From an uncultured Ruminococcus sp. (lineage in GTDB: Bacteria; Bacillota; Clostridia; RUG12999), in NCBI GenBank assembly GCA_902784805.1, contig CACZWD010000021.1, positions 1 to 33,117 on the forward strand: DNA of 33,117 bases, given 5' to 3'. Below the pieces are notes generated by a model. The model was not told the DNA's origin. It did no database searches and saw only the letters and a list, made by a program, of their open reading frames with translations. Every line of letters starts with the position of its first letter. The first letter of the stretch is position 1. The position numbers were made by a program, and so were the translations under genes. Shown in pieces: positions 1 to 6,969 of the stretch.

Positions 1-93
1 GCTTTGCAAAATCTAAGTTATTAAATGCACATTTATCACTCCCGCCGAAATTGTACATTTTAATCCGCCGAAATTGTACATTTTGACTTGACA
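1..93. mobile_element. Probable end of an IS21-family insertion sequence
   Basis: Two exact copies of the 20-mer CCGCCGAAATTGTACATTTT lie at 42-61 and 65-84, a 23-bp period. Read from the right, the end begins TGTCAAGTCAAAATGTACA. IS21-family elements end in 5'-TG...CA-3' and carry short direct repeats just inside each end, which are thought to bind the IstA transposase; the layout here fits that. The proposed outer boundary is at base 93 because the coding frame of a disrupted gene resumes immediately after it. No istA or istB sequence is inside the window, so the family call rests on the end structure alone. Confidence 0.55.
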
Positions 94-319
94 TTTACAG
101 TATTTATATGAATATGGTCAAAAATCTCCATTTTTGGAGAAAGATATAAAAGAAAAATTTAGAAAAGAAGATGTATATGAATTAGCAATTATTTTAAATT
201 TAGTTATGGATGAAAATGGTATTTTTGATAGAGCTATAAATGATTATAATTTTAATGTTGTAATAGATAATAAAAAAAGACAAGAGTTTGATAATCTTTG
301 TAATGAAAGAATAAGATAA
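94..319 (+). pseudogene. C-terminal remnant of an unknown gene cut by the IS end
   Basis: An open frame runs from the in-frame stop at 89-91, through the proposed IS boundary, to the stop at 317-319. It has no ATG or GTG start with a ribosome binding site; the first usable codon is a TTG at 134. Translation before that TTG still looks like protein (LQYLYEYGQKSPF), so the frame is better read as the last ~75 residues of a longer gene whose 5' part was removed or separated by the insertion. The product is acidic and has no motif I recognise. Given the downstream neighbours it may once have been another immunity-type gene, but that is only inference. Confidence 0.55.
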
Positions 320-349
320 TTATATTAAAAATGTGTAGGTGTTGAAAAA

Positions 350-844
350 ATGAATAATAATGATTTTAAAAATTTAAATTATAATGAAGATTTTGGATAT
401 GAAGGAGAAATATCAATAAATTTCTTTGAAAAAGATGTCAAAGTAGATATAATAATCAATGTTGAAGATGAAGAAATTAATGATATACAATATGAAGCAT
501 ATGAAAAGTTTAAAGAAAAATGGGATATACTTCAAAAAAGTGTTGCAGAAAAAATTATAGAATATTATAATGAAAAAGAAAAAGGATCTTATGGTCCAGA
601 AGATAAAGAAGAATTTAATAAATGGTGGCCTGAAATTAATACGATTGATGAATTATTAAATCAAATAGAACTTGATGGTATTATTATTCCAGAAACATTT
701 GTTATGGAAGATATAACTGGTGGAAGATGTATATACTTAACATTTAGTAAAAAATATGGAAATGATATTGAAGGTAATGGAATAGGAGTGAAGATTGTAA
801 ATGAAGAGGTAACTGAAATAGGATTTAAAGAAATTGCTTTTTAG
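350..844 (+). CDS. DUF6985-like protein, candidate immunity protein
   Basis: This 164-residue soluble acidic protein has no signal peptide or membrane segment. Its layout recalls the DUF6985 family: an N-terminal beta-rich part (GYEGEISINFFEKDVKVDI), a central IQYEAYEKFKE helix followed by IIEYYNEKE, then ending with GNGIGVKIVNEEVTEIG and DIAF-like FKEIAF. Family members are commonly found among small genes next to polymorphic toxin loci, which suggests an immunity role, but no cognate toxin is visible here. A weak AGGTG lies about ten bases before the ATG. Base composition is very AT-rich, as for all genes up to about 5.7 kb. The family call is from memory of conserved motifs; the immunity function is inference. 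Confidence 0.55.
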   Translation: MNNNDFKNLNYNEDFGYEGEISINFFEKDVKVDIIINVEDEEINDIQYEAYEKFKEKWDILQKSVAEKIIEYYNEKEKGSYGPEDKEEFNKWWPEINTIDELLNQIELDGIIIPETFVMEDITGGRCIYLTFSKKYGNDIEGNGIGVKIVNEEVTEIGFKEIAF

Positions 845-900
845 TGGATATAGATTAAAAAACTTTATAGTAAATGTTGATTATAGTTTTAGATGATGAA

Positions 901-922
901 TGTTATTATTTTTATAATAACA
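901..922. other. AT-only hairpin between cassette genes
   Basis: A perfect 9-bp inverted repeat (TGTTATTAT / ATAATAACA) with a TTTT loop lies between the DUF6985-like gene and the next start. It is too AT-rich to be a convincing terminator, and no T-run follows. It may be a weak transcript-end or mRNA-stability structure. Confidence 0.3.
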
Positions 923-957
923 CTATGGTTAATAAAGATAATGGAGGAATTATTTAA

Positions 958-1497
958 GTGGAAAAAATAATAGAATATATCAAAAAAAATGAAGATATAG
1001 AAAATTATCTATCATCATATTGTGATGTGGATTTTGAAAGTCAAGAACTTTTGGAAGATGATTTAAATTTTCTATTAGAATGTGGAAAATGTAATTATAA
1101 ATTAAAACCATTTGCATGTGATGGATGTGGCGGAATATATGCAATATTAAATAATAAAAAAGTTGGATATATCGATTCAGAAGGTAATGCTGGTATTGTT
1201 GCTAATAATATTAGAGATTTTTTTAGTATTGTAACAAATATAGGAAATATATCTGATTTATCACATTTTAATTGTTCAAAAGATAAAGAAAGATTTGTAT
1301 CGTATTTTTATGAAGTAAAAAACGAAATACCTAGAGATAAAAAATTTGTAAAAGACTTTATTAAAGAGAATTTATTAGAAGATAATCCAGAAAAGATTTA
1401 TGTATTATTAAAAAATGCAATAACATCAGAACCTAAATTAATTATAAAAGCTACATCCGAAGATTATGAAGATTCAGAACAATTATTTGAATTTTAA
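958..1497 (+). CDS. SUKH/SMI1-like protein, candidate immunity protein
   Basis: A 179-residue soluble protein. Residues ~50-95 carry the pattern KPFACDGCGG-IYAILNN followed by VGYIDSEGNAGIVANNI and a DFF helix, which resembles SMI1/KNR4-like (SUKH) proteins that neutralise nuclease and other toxins in bacterial polymorphic toxin systems. The C-terminal ~55 residues (from DKKFVKDFIKEN, through NPEKIYVLLKNAITSEP, to the end) form a separate alpha/beta tail that recurs in a damaged second copy at about 2.8-3.2 kb. The start is a GTG with GGAGG ten bases upstream; no in-frame ATG competes. No toxin gene lies immediately upstream. Assignment to SUKH is by motif recall and is moderate; the immunity role is inference from family behaviour and context. 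Confidence 0.5.
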   Translation: MEKIIEYIKKNEDIENYLSSYCDVDFESQELLEDDLNFLLECGKCNYKLKPFACDGCGGIYAILNNKKVGYIDSEGNAGIVANNIRDFFSIVTNIGNISDLSHFNCSKDKERFVSYFYEVKNEIPRDKKFVKDFIKENLLEDNPEKIYVLLKNAITSEPKLIIKATSEDYEDSEQLFEF

Positions 1498-1520
1498 TTT
1501 TATAAAGAAAGGGTGGAAAA

Positions 1521-1568
1521 ATGAACGATATTAGAGATTTAAAAAAAGAAGAAAATGGGGGAGAATAG
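1521..1568 (+). CDS. 15-codon leader-like ORF upstream of Imm1 gene
   Basis: ATG at 1521 follows GGGTGG by five bases and encodes a 15-residue charged peptide (MNDIRDLKKEENGGE) ending at a TAG at 1566-1568. Its last codons contain GGGGGAG, which is also the ribosome binding site of the next gene starting at 1572, so the two are probably translationally coupled. It could be a leader peptide or the 5' stub of a lost gene. No function is claimed. Confidence 0.3.
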   Translation: MNDIRDLKKEENGGE

Positions 1569-1571
1569 TTC

Positions 1572-1958
1572 ATGAAATTAAGATTATATTCAGAAAGAAT
1601 GAAAAAGGAATTTATATGTGAATCTAAAATTGAAGTTAAAGAAATTATATATATGTGTAAAAAATCAATAAGGGATGAACTATGGATTAGTTTGAATGGA
1701 GATTATCCATGCATAAGTCTTCTTTTAAGTGATGATTTAGTATGCATAAATTACTTTGAAAACAATGAAAATGAGTTTTATTTTACTTCTTATAATGATA
1801 ATAATAATTGTGATAAAATAGTTTCTTTTATTGCTGGAGGCGAAGAATGGTTAGCACCTAATAATGCAATTATTCCGTTAAAAACAGCTGTTGAATGTGT
1901 AGAGCAATTTATGGATACATCAAAAAGGCCTACTTGTATTAAGTGGCAAATATTGTAA
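1572..1958 (+). CDS. Imm1-family-like immunity protein
   Basis: A 128-residue soluble protein resembling the Imm1 immunity family. Visible family-like features are an N-terminal strand-helix unit with a SKIEVKEII helix, a central ISLLLSDDLVCINYF strand pair, a glycine-rich IAGGEEW segment, then the characteristic ending in which IIPLKTAVECVEQF is followed by RPTCIKWQIL (proline strand, alanine/phenylalanine helix, PT-x-I-x-W strand). Imm1 proteins protect producer cells from a co-encoded toxin domain. Here the toxin is absent, so this is an orphan immunity gene or part of an immunity array. Start is the ATG at 1572 with GGGGAG upstream inside the preceding short ORF. Imm1 is the most secure family call in this island. 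Confidence 0.65.
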   Translation: MKLRLYSERMKKEFICESKIEVKEIIYMCKKSIRDELWISLNGDYPCISLLLSDDLVCINYFENNENEFYFTSYNDNNNCDKIVSFIAGGEEWLAPNNAIIPLKTAVECVEQFMDTSKRPTCIKWQIL

Positions 1959-2059
1959 GGCGGAGAATTCACTGAAAGTTATAATTTGTATAATTAATAC
2001 AATGTTTTTTGTAATAAATTTTCTTGCAGTTTTTAATTATTGATTGGAGGAAAGAAAAA

Positions 2060-2224
2060 ATGTCAAATATAAATGATAGAGGAGTAATAGATTTTACTGT
2101 AGTTGAAGATGATAAATATGTACTAAATGTGGAAAGAAAATCAGAAGAAAACACCTTATTTGTTGTTTTGCAGAGATATTTTTGTATATTCAAGAGAAAA
2201 CAAAAAAATAAGTGTGAGTGCTGA
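2060..2224 (+). CDS. Small protein of 54 residues, possibly a truncated immunity gene
   Basis: The ATG at 2060 has TGGAGG nine bases upstream and is preferred over a TTG at 2024 that lacks a binding site. The first ~30 residues (MSNINDRGVIDFTVVEDDKY...) are weakly reminiscent of the start of DUF6572 proteins, small genes often found in immunity clusters. The rest (FVVLQRYFCIFKRKQKNK) is basic and cysteine-containing and does not continue that pattern, which suggests truncation or a frameshift around 2150. A second frame after about 2150 stays open as far as a TAA near 2236, but I do not see a convincing family continuation there either. Treat as a hypothetical protein. Confidence 0.4.
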   Translation: MSNINDRGVIDFTVVEDDKYVLNVERKSEENTLFVVLQRYFCIFKRKQKNKCEC

Positions 2225-2282
2225 CTACAAGTTATAACAATATATAATAATCTAGAATATTCCAAGAAAGGATATTGTAATT

Positions 2283-2801
2283 ATGGAAATAAATTATAAG
2301 GGAGTTCTATGCAGACTTGGAACTTATAGAGTGATTGGAGAAGATAAGCCGACATTATATTATATTTCAGCACCAGATGATGAAACTATGTATAAAGCAG
2401 GTTTTGAAGAATTGCATTATGGCTTATGGGGGAAAATATTAACAGACGAGGAATATAAAGAAATAACAAATATAGAAGTGGAAAAGGAATTAAATACATT
2501 ATCAAATGAATTAATATCTAAAATGAAAAAAAATAAGTTTAAAGGAACCTATAAAATCATTGAAAATAATACTATTGAATGGAAAATACAAGAAAATATT
2601 AGAATTGAAATACTTGTTGATTATGATGATGTGATTGATTTTTATTATAAAGATCCTAGCGGAAATGAACATAGGCATGATAGGTCAGATGATTATCCGC
2701 ATAGTAATATAATGGAATTATTGAGTGACTATAATAATAGTAAATTTGAAGTAAAAGAAAAGGGATTATTTAGAAAAAAATACAAATTGTTTATTAAATG
2801 A
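2283..2801 (+). CDS. Hypothetical protein of 172 residues, C-terminus run into foreign frame
   Basis: A soluble acidic protein starting at ATG 2283 with AAAGGA upstream. I do not recognise the family. The N-terminal ~60 residues contain an aromatic segment (YYISAPDDETMY, HYGLWGK); a helical middle (TNIEVEKELNTLSNELISKMK) follows; the C-terminal part has a histidine/aspartate-rich stretch (GNEHRHDRSDDYPHSN). The last ~7 codons overlap, in another frame, the remnant of a SUKH-like gene beginning at about 2782, so the natural C-terminus may have been replaced by recombination. By neighbourhood it is a candidate immunity or immunity-associated gene; that is inference only. Confidence 0.55.
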   Translation: MEINYKGVLCRLGTYRVIGEDKPTLYYISAPDDETMYKAGFEELHYGLWGKILTDEEYKEITNIEVEKELNTLSNELISKMKKNKFKGTYKIIENNTIEWKIQENIRIEILVDYDDVIDFYYKDPSGNEHRHDRSDDYPHSNIMELLSDYNNSKFEVKEKGLFRKKYKLFIK

Positions 2802-3171
2802 TGAACTAGTTGGTTATATCGGAACAGAGGGAGAATGTGGAATAGTTGCTCGAAACATAGATGAATTTATGAACATAGTTGCTACTTTAAAATATGGTTT
2901 TATAAGACTAAAAGATGAAGAAGATTTTATAAAAGAATTTAATGAGATAAATGAAGAATATAAACATAAAGAAATAATGAATAAATTTATTGAACAACAT
3001 AAATTTGAAGATGACCCTAAAAAAATCTATGAACTTTTAAAATTAGGAATAACTACAAAACCATTTTTTGTAATTAAAGCAATAGATGATGAATATGTAG
3101 ATTCATATTCAATAATAGGACACGATGACGGACAAGAATCATTGGAAAAATTTATAAGAGAATATTTATAA
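2782..3171 (+). pseudogene. 5'-truncated second copy of the SUKH-like gene
   Basis: From about base 2782 a frame different from the preceding gene translates as NCLLNDELVGYIGTEGECG and continues to 3171 without a stop. It matches the C-terminal two thirds of the protein at 958-1497: LVGYIGTEGECGIVARNI aligns with KVGYIDSEGNAGIVANNI, and DDPKKIYELLKLGITTKP aligns with DNPEKIYVLLKNAITSEP. The N-terminal region and a start codon with binding site are missing. An ATG at 2869 could in principle start a 100-residue fragment, but homology extends upstream of it, so this is a truncated copy whose 5' end was replaced by the gene ending at 2801. Confidence 0.65.
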
Positions 3172-3435
3172 ATCTTAAGGGGGGAAAAAACAGAATATGA
3201 CGAAAATAATCCATCAGATGCAAATATTTCACAATATCCTTTAGAGGACATATTAGATAAATTTTATTGCTATTGTGGAGATGAGTATAAGAATGAAAAT
3301 GTAATGGATTAAAAAAATTCATATATTGAAATAGTAAGTGAAGAAATTGAAGATATAGAAAAATTCTTATCAATTATTGGGAAACATGTATATAATAAAG
3401 AACAAAGTGGATATATAAAATTGATAATTGAATAA
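3172..3435 (+). pseudogene. Remnant of an unknown gene with internal stop
   Basis: After the stop at 3169-3171 the same frame stays open and reads as an acidic protein-like sequence (EYDENNPSDANISQYPLEDI ...), is interrupted by TAA at 3310-3312, and then resumes (SYIEIVSEEIEDIEKFLSII ...) to a TAA at 3433-3435. No start codon with a suitable upstream site is seen; a G-rich GGGG at 3180-3184 precedes an ATG at 3197 that is in the wrong frame. I read it as a decayed gene, probably another member of the small-gene array. Family unknown. Confidence 0.45.
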
Positions 3436-3623
3436 CAGCAATTGCAAAATAGATAATAAAAATATATTTGTAAATTAATATATAGTGAAAGTAGCTTTTA
3501 TTATTACAATTGCATTACGCTTATATTACATTTATATTACTTTTTTATTTTTCAGTTGAAAATATATTAAGAGTATGATTTAATAAACATAGATATTAAA
3601 GTGAAAATATAGGGGGTTTTTAT

Positions 3624-4754
3624 ATGAAAAAAGTTAGATTATTATATGTTATCTTATCTATAATTATTTGTAGTGTTTTTATGTGTGGATTTTCAAATGC
3701 GCATTCTGTAGATTTAGATCCTGAAGGACTAATTACAATGCCAATGATGTTAATTGGTGGAAAAGGAACTATAAGTGTATATAAAGAATCCAATTATGAA
3801 TTGTTTTATCAGGCAGTAAATATTCAAAATGATATATATCAACAAATGCAAATTGCAAAAACGAATGGTGATAATGAACAAAAGACATTGAAAGAAGAAT
3901 ATATAAAACTTCAAAATGATGTACAAAATTTAAAGAGTATATATGAAAGTGCAAAAGAGGAATATGATAATGCAAAAAACGGAAACGTATCATCTACAGA
4001 ATTAGAAAGATTAAAGACAGAATATGAAACTGCAGTTGCAAATTATAATAACAAAGTTAAAGAATATAATGACAAAATAAGGGAGTATAATAGTAGTGTT
4101 AATGAAACAAATAATAATATAAAAGAATTAACACCGGCTTATAATGAAAATAATTGGATTAGTACTACAGATAGACAGGTCAAAGTTGATTTATCTCAGT
4201 TTTCAGGAGAGCAAACTTTTGTAATATGGGCTAAAATAAATACATCAAGTGGAGAAACATATTATGATGAGTCTATATATACTATGCAAGGAACAAAAGC
4301 AAATGAAGTAAAAGTTACAGGCATTACTTTAGACAAAAATGAAATAATACTTGGACAAGGAGAGGAATATACTATAACTGCAAATATATTACCAGCAGAT
4401 GCAACAAATAAAAGTGTTGAATGGACAAGTGATAATGAAAAAGTAGCTACTGTTTCTAATGGGAAAGTAACTGCTAAATCAACAGGAACAGCGACAATAA
4501 CTGCTACGACAAAAGATGGAGGATTTAAAAATACTGTTAAAGTTACAGTTACAGAAAAAAAGTCAAATTTAGATTCAGATAAAACTAATAATAAAGAAAT
4601 ATCAAAATATTCAAATAATACTGATACTACTATTGCTAATACATCAAAATTACCAAACACAGGTATATATGGAATTACTATTGCTTTAATCATAAGTATA
4701 TGTTTTATAGGAATATTTTGTTATAAAAAATATAAGAATTACAATATAAAATAG
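3624..4754 (+). CDS. Sortase-anchored surface protein with coiled coil and Big_2 domain
   Basis: A 376-residue exported protein. Residues 1-27 form a signal peptide (MKKVRLLYVILSIIICSVFM...). Residues ~75-175 are a charged heptad-rich coiled coil (YENAK-, YNNKVKEYNDKIREYN-type repeats). A beta region follows at ~180-225. Residues ~230-313 are one bacterial Ig-like Big_2 domain (VTGITLDKNEIILGQGE, then SVEWTSDNEKVATVSNGKVT). The end is a cell-wall sorting signal: LPNTG, a hydrophobic segment and a lysine-rich tail (CYKKYKNYN). It should be linked to peptidoglycan by sortase. The ATG has AGGGGG nine bases upstream. The 188-bp region before it (3436-3623) is nearly pure AT, contains a short direct repeat TTATATTAC, and may hold the promoter, but no hexamer pair is convincing. 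Function on the surface is unknown; adhesion is possible. Confidence 0.8.
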   Translation: MKKVRLLYVILSIIICSVFMCGFSNAHSVDLDPEGLITMPMMLIGGKGTISVYKESNYELFYQAVNIQNDIYQQMQIAKTNGDNEQKTLKEEYIKLQNDVQNLKSIYESAKEEYDNAKNGNVSSTELERLKTEYETAVANYNNKVKEYNDKIREYNSSVNETNNNIKELTPAYNENNWISTTDRQVKVDLSQFSGEQTFVIWAKINTSSGETYYDESIYTMQGTKANEVKVTGITLDKNEIILGQGEEYTITANILPADATNKSVEWTSDNEKVATVSNGKVTAKSTGTATITATTKDGGFKNTVKVTVTEKKSNLDSDKTNNKEISKYSNNTDTTIANTSKLPNTGIYGITIALIISICFIGIFCYKKYKNYNIK

Positions 4755-4777
4755 AAAAAATATAGGGGGTAATATAA

Positions 4778-5236
4778 ATGGGAATGATAATATATGGAAC
4801 AAAAACATTGACAAAATTCAAAGGATATTTTGGAGATAAAGAAGAATGCCCTTGTTGTCACAAAACATATAAAAAAGCTTATGTTAAATATACAACATGG
4901 TTTCATTTAGATGAGATTCCTCTATTTCCAGTAAAAAGTACATATTATAAAATGTGCCCAATATGTGGAGATAGCATAGAGGTAAATGGAAAACAAGCAA
5001 AAAGTGAAATGATATCTATTGAAGAAGCAGAAACACAGCAATTAGAAACATATGCTAAACATATTTTAGCAAATAAACCCAAGGGGATAATGTCAGTAGA
5101 TACTAGTTATGAATTTTGGGTAAAAGATATGGTTACAAATGAAGAAATATGCATAGCTACAAATCTTGATAAAGATACTGTTAAGAGAATGAAAAAAGAA
5201 AGAGGACTTAAAAATTTTAAAATAATTAACATTTAA
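4778..5236 (+). CDS. Zinc-ribbon protein
   Basis: A 152-residue cytosolic protein. The N-terminal half has two CxxC pairs, CPCC (residues ~25-28) and CPIC (~61-64), flanking a W-x-H-L-D-E-I-P-L-F-P segment. This is the arrangement of the zinc-ribbon_15-type family, in which a G-T-K/L-T-K start precedes the first pair and an IPLFP strand separates the knuckles. The C-terminal half is helical (SIEEAETQQLETYAKHI, later DKDTVKRMKKERGLKNF), with a possible helix-turn-helix-like end. AGGGGG lies upstream of the ATG. It sits between the LPxTG protein and a one-TM protein, all in the same direction with short gaps, so the three may be cotranscribed. Molecular role is not known. Confidence 0.6.
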   Translation: MGMIIYGTKTLTKFKGYFGDKEECPCCHKTYKKAYVKYTTWFHLDEIPLFPVKSTYYKMCPICGDSIEVNGKQAKSEMISIEEAETQQLETYAKHILANKPKGIMSVDTSYEFWVKDMVTNEEICIATNLDKDTVKRMKKERGLKNFKIINI

Positions 5237-5255
5237 AAAATAGTCAAAAAAGGAT

Positions 5256-5696
5256 GTGCTAAGAATATTGGAAAAGGGGTATTGGACTGGTATAATACTT
5301 GGAATTTGTTTTTGTGGATTATTAGCAATAATTATTGTTATTGAAAATAAAAGATATAAAAATAGAATAGAGAAAATAAAATCTGAAATTCCTGAGAATA
5401 GTATGGAAAAATTAAAAAATTCTCAATATCATAATTATGAGTCAAACAATAACTTTATAGTAGGTACAAGCTATATTTATAATGTTATTGATGAAAAAGA
5501 AAGAGTTAAAATAATGTTGTTATATCATAAGACTCCTTGTAATAAATATGATACAGATTATAATATAGATGAAGTATACATGAGTAAGGAAGAATTTGAT
5601 GCTAAAAAAATAAAAGCTGGAATTTGCGTTAAAACACTTCATAATACTGCACCAGAAGTTAGATTTAAAATAAAAGAAATCTTAGATATTGAATAA
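5256..5696 (+). CDS. Hypothetical protein with one membrane segment
   Basis: A 146-residue protein with one N-terminal hydrophobic helix (WTGIILGICFCGLLAIIIVI, residues ~9-28) followed by a basic, charged soluble domain. A central strand pair (VKIMLLYH) and a C-terminal AGICVKTLHNTAPEV segment suggest a small beta-rich fold. The start is uncertain: GTG 5256 sits only two bases after AAGGA, and TTG 5268 has it fourteen bases upstream; the ATG at 5254 is out of frame. I do not recognise the family. It is the last AT-rich gene, and a strong hairpin follows. One-TM immunity proteins exist, but nothing here proves that role. Confidence 0.55.
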   Translation: MLRILEKGYWTGIILGICFCGLLAIIIVIENKRYKNRIEKIKSEIPENSMEKLKNSQYHNYESNNNFIVGTSYIYNVIDEKERVKIMLLYHKTPCNKYDTDYNIDEVYMSKEEFDAKKIKAGICVKTLHNTAPEVRFKIKEILDIE

Positions 5697-5702
5697 ATTT
5701 TT

Positions 5703-5741
5703 AAAGTCTTGCAAATTATAGAACCATATTTGCAAGACTTT
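5703..5741 (+). terminator. Strong hairpin terminator closing the AT-rich island
   Basis: A perfect 14-bp inverted repeat (AAAGTCTTGCAAAT / ATTTGCAAGACTTT) with an 11-base loop, seven bases after the stop of the one-TM gene, ending in a short T-run. It marks the transcript end and coincides with the change to higher GC content. Confidence 0.7.
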
Positions 5742-5767
5742 TATCGTTGAGGATTTGATTTTTTAGA

Positions 5768-5797
5768 GTGACAGTGGGGACGTGCCATTTTTGTCAC
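5768..5797. repeat. REP-like palindromic repeat, copy 1
   Basis: Contains the 19-mer GTGACAGTGGGGACGTGCC (5768-5786), which recurs exactly at 6883-6901. The outer six bases GTGACA pair with TGTCAC at 5792-5797. The GGGGACGTGCC/GGGGACGGTCC core belongs to a style of small dispersed palindromes seen in Clostridia genomes, some of which are linked to REP-associated transposases; that link is from general knowledge and no transposase is present here. Confidence 0.55.
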
Positions 5798-5804
5798 GTT
5801 TTCA

Positions 5805-5833
5805 TTGACTTTTCAGCTGCGTTATGGTAATAT
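5805..5833 (+). promoter_or_regulatory. Putative promoter of the GH20 pseudogene
   Basis: TTGACT at 5805-5810 and TAATAT at 5828-5833 are separated by 17 bases and lie about 30 bases before the damaged GH20 frame. A GAGGGG binding site follows at 5852-5857. Confidence 0.45.
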
Positions 5834-5859
5834 ATTGCTATAAGTATGCATGAGGGGTA

Positions 5860-6860
5860 GTTAAGATTTGTGTTTTTCCGGAAACCAAGCTTAAATTTTT
5901 GGAAAAGTGCATAAGAACGTGCGCCGGGTGCGGATATACTCATATTGTTCTTGAATTCTGGGGAATGTTAAAATACGACTGTATGAAAGAACTCGGCTGG
6001 AATATCGCGTACTCAAAGGAAAAATAAAGAGCGTCATAGATATTGCGAGGTCACTCGGAATGGAAATAATACCCATGTTCAACCATTTGGGTCACGCCGC
6101 GCAAAGCAGAGGTTGCAGCGGAAAGCATGTTGTTCTGGATCAGAATTCCGGACTTGAGCATCTTTTCAGGTCCCACGGCTGGGAATGGGATATTGAAAAA
6201 GATGAGGTCCTTGATTTATTAAGACAAATCCGTATGGAGCTTATCGAATTATGCGGAGACGGAGAGTATTTTCATCTTGGCTGCGATGAAGCTTATATGT
6301 TCGGAACAAGAGAAAATGCCTCCGATATTTTGTGCGATTATTTAAACAGTATTCAATCCGAACTATCCAAAGTGGGAAGAAGGGCGATAATATGGGGAGA
6401 TATGTTTCTCGCAAAAAGCGATTTTGAAAACGAGAAATATTTTTACCAGGCAAATCTGAAATCATCCGAAGCGTCCCGTGAAGCATTAAAGAAATTGAAT
6501 AAAAAAATCATAATAGCGGATTGGCAATACGATATATTTTCGGGTAAATGGAAAAGCTCGGCTATGTTTAAAAAGGCCGGATTTGATGTGCTTTGCTGCC
6601 CGTGGGATAATATGGAAAACGCAAGAACCGCCGTTGACTGCGCGGTCGATGAAGAGCTTTTCGGCGTCATTCATACCACATGGGATACATTGGATAACGG
6701 CTTCAGAACGATGGTATATACGGGACTTTTGATGAATTCGGAAGACCGCAATGCCGTTATCCCGAAAGAAGTAGGCTTTATCACTTCAAGCATTGTCAGA
6801 AGAATGATGCCGTCCCGCGGCAAATACGAGGATGCCGGATGGCGCGAGCATCAGATTTAA
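5860..6860 (+). pseudogene. Broken family 20 glycoside hydrolase (beta-N-acetylhexosaminidase-like)
   Basis: The translation matches the catalytic barrel of family 20 hydrolases, which remove terminal N-acetylhexosamine residues. Landmarks are YTHIVLEFWGMLKYDCMKEL, EIIPMFNHLGHAAQSRG and HLGCDEAY, which contains the Asp-Glu catalytic pair of the family. Two lesions are visible. First, the frame opens at 5857 with GTAGTTAAG and has no ATG, GTG or TTG near the ribosome binding site; the natural start was probably the GTT at 5860, and ATT at 5866 is the only other near candidate. Second, the frame ends at TAA 6025-6027 and continues in the next frame from 6024; adding one A to the five-A run at 6020-6024 restores the reading. 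The remaining frame ends at 6860. An assembly error could explain the A-run, but not the missing start. Base composition is unlike the AT-rich genes to the left. Confidence 0.75.
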
Positions 6861-6871
6861 AAAGCGAACTC

Positions 6872-6901
6872 GGTGACAGTGTGTGACAGTGGGGACGTGC
6901 C
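6872..6901. repeat. REP-like repeat, copy 2
   Basis: Exact second copy of the 19-mer (6883-6901), preceded by an extra partial unit GGTGACAGTGT. With the copy at 5768 it brackets the GH20 pseudogene as a direct repeat 1,115 bp apart. Confidence 0.55.
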
Positions 6902-6969
6902 CTTGCCACAATAGAAAAAAATTTATATTTTGATGAACGCCGAAATGACAATTTCAAAGAATAAATATC

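Noticed and set aside
42-84. Short CRISPR array
   Set aside because: Only two copies of a 20-mer with a 3-base gap and no spacers; it fits a transposon end instead.
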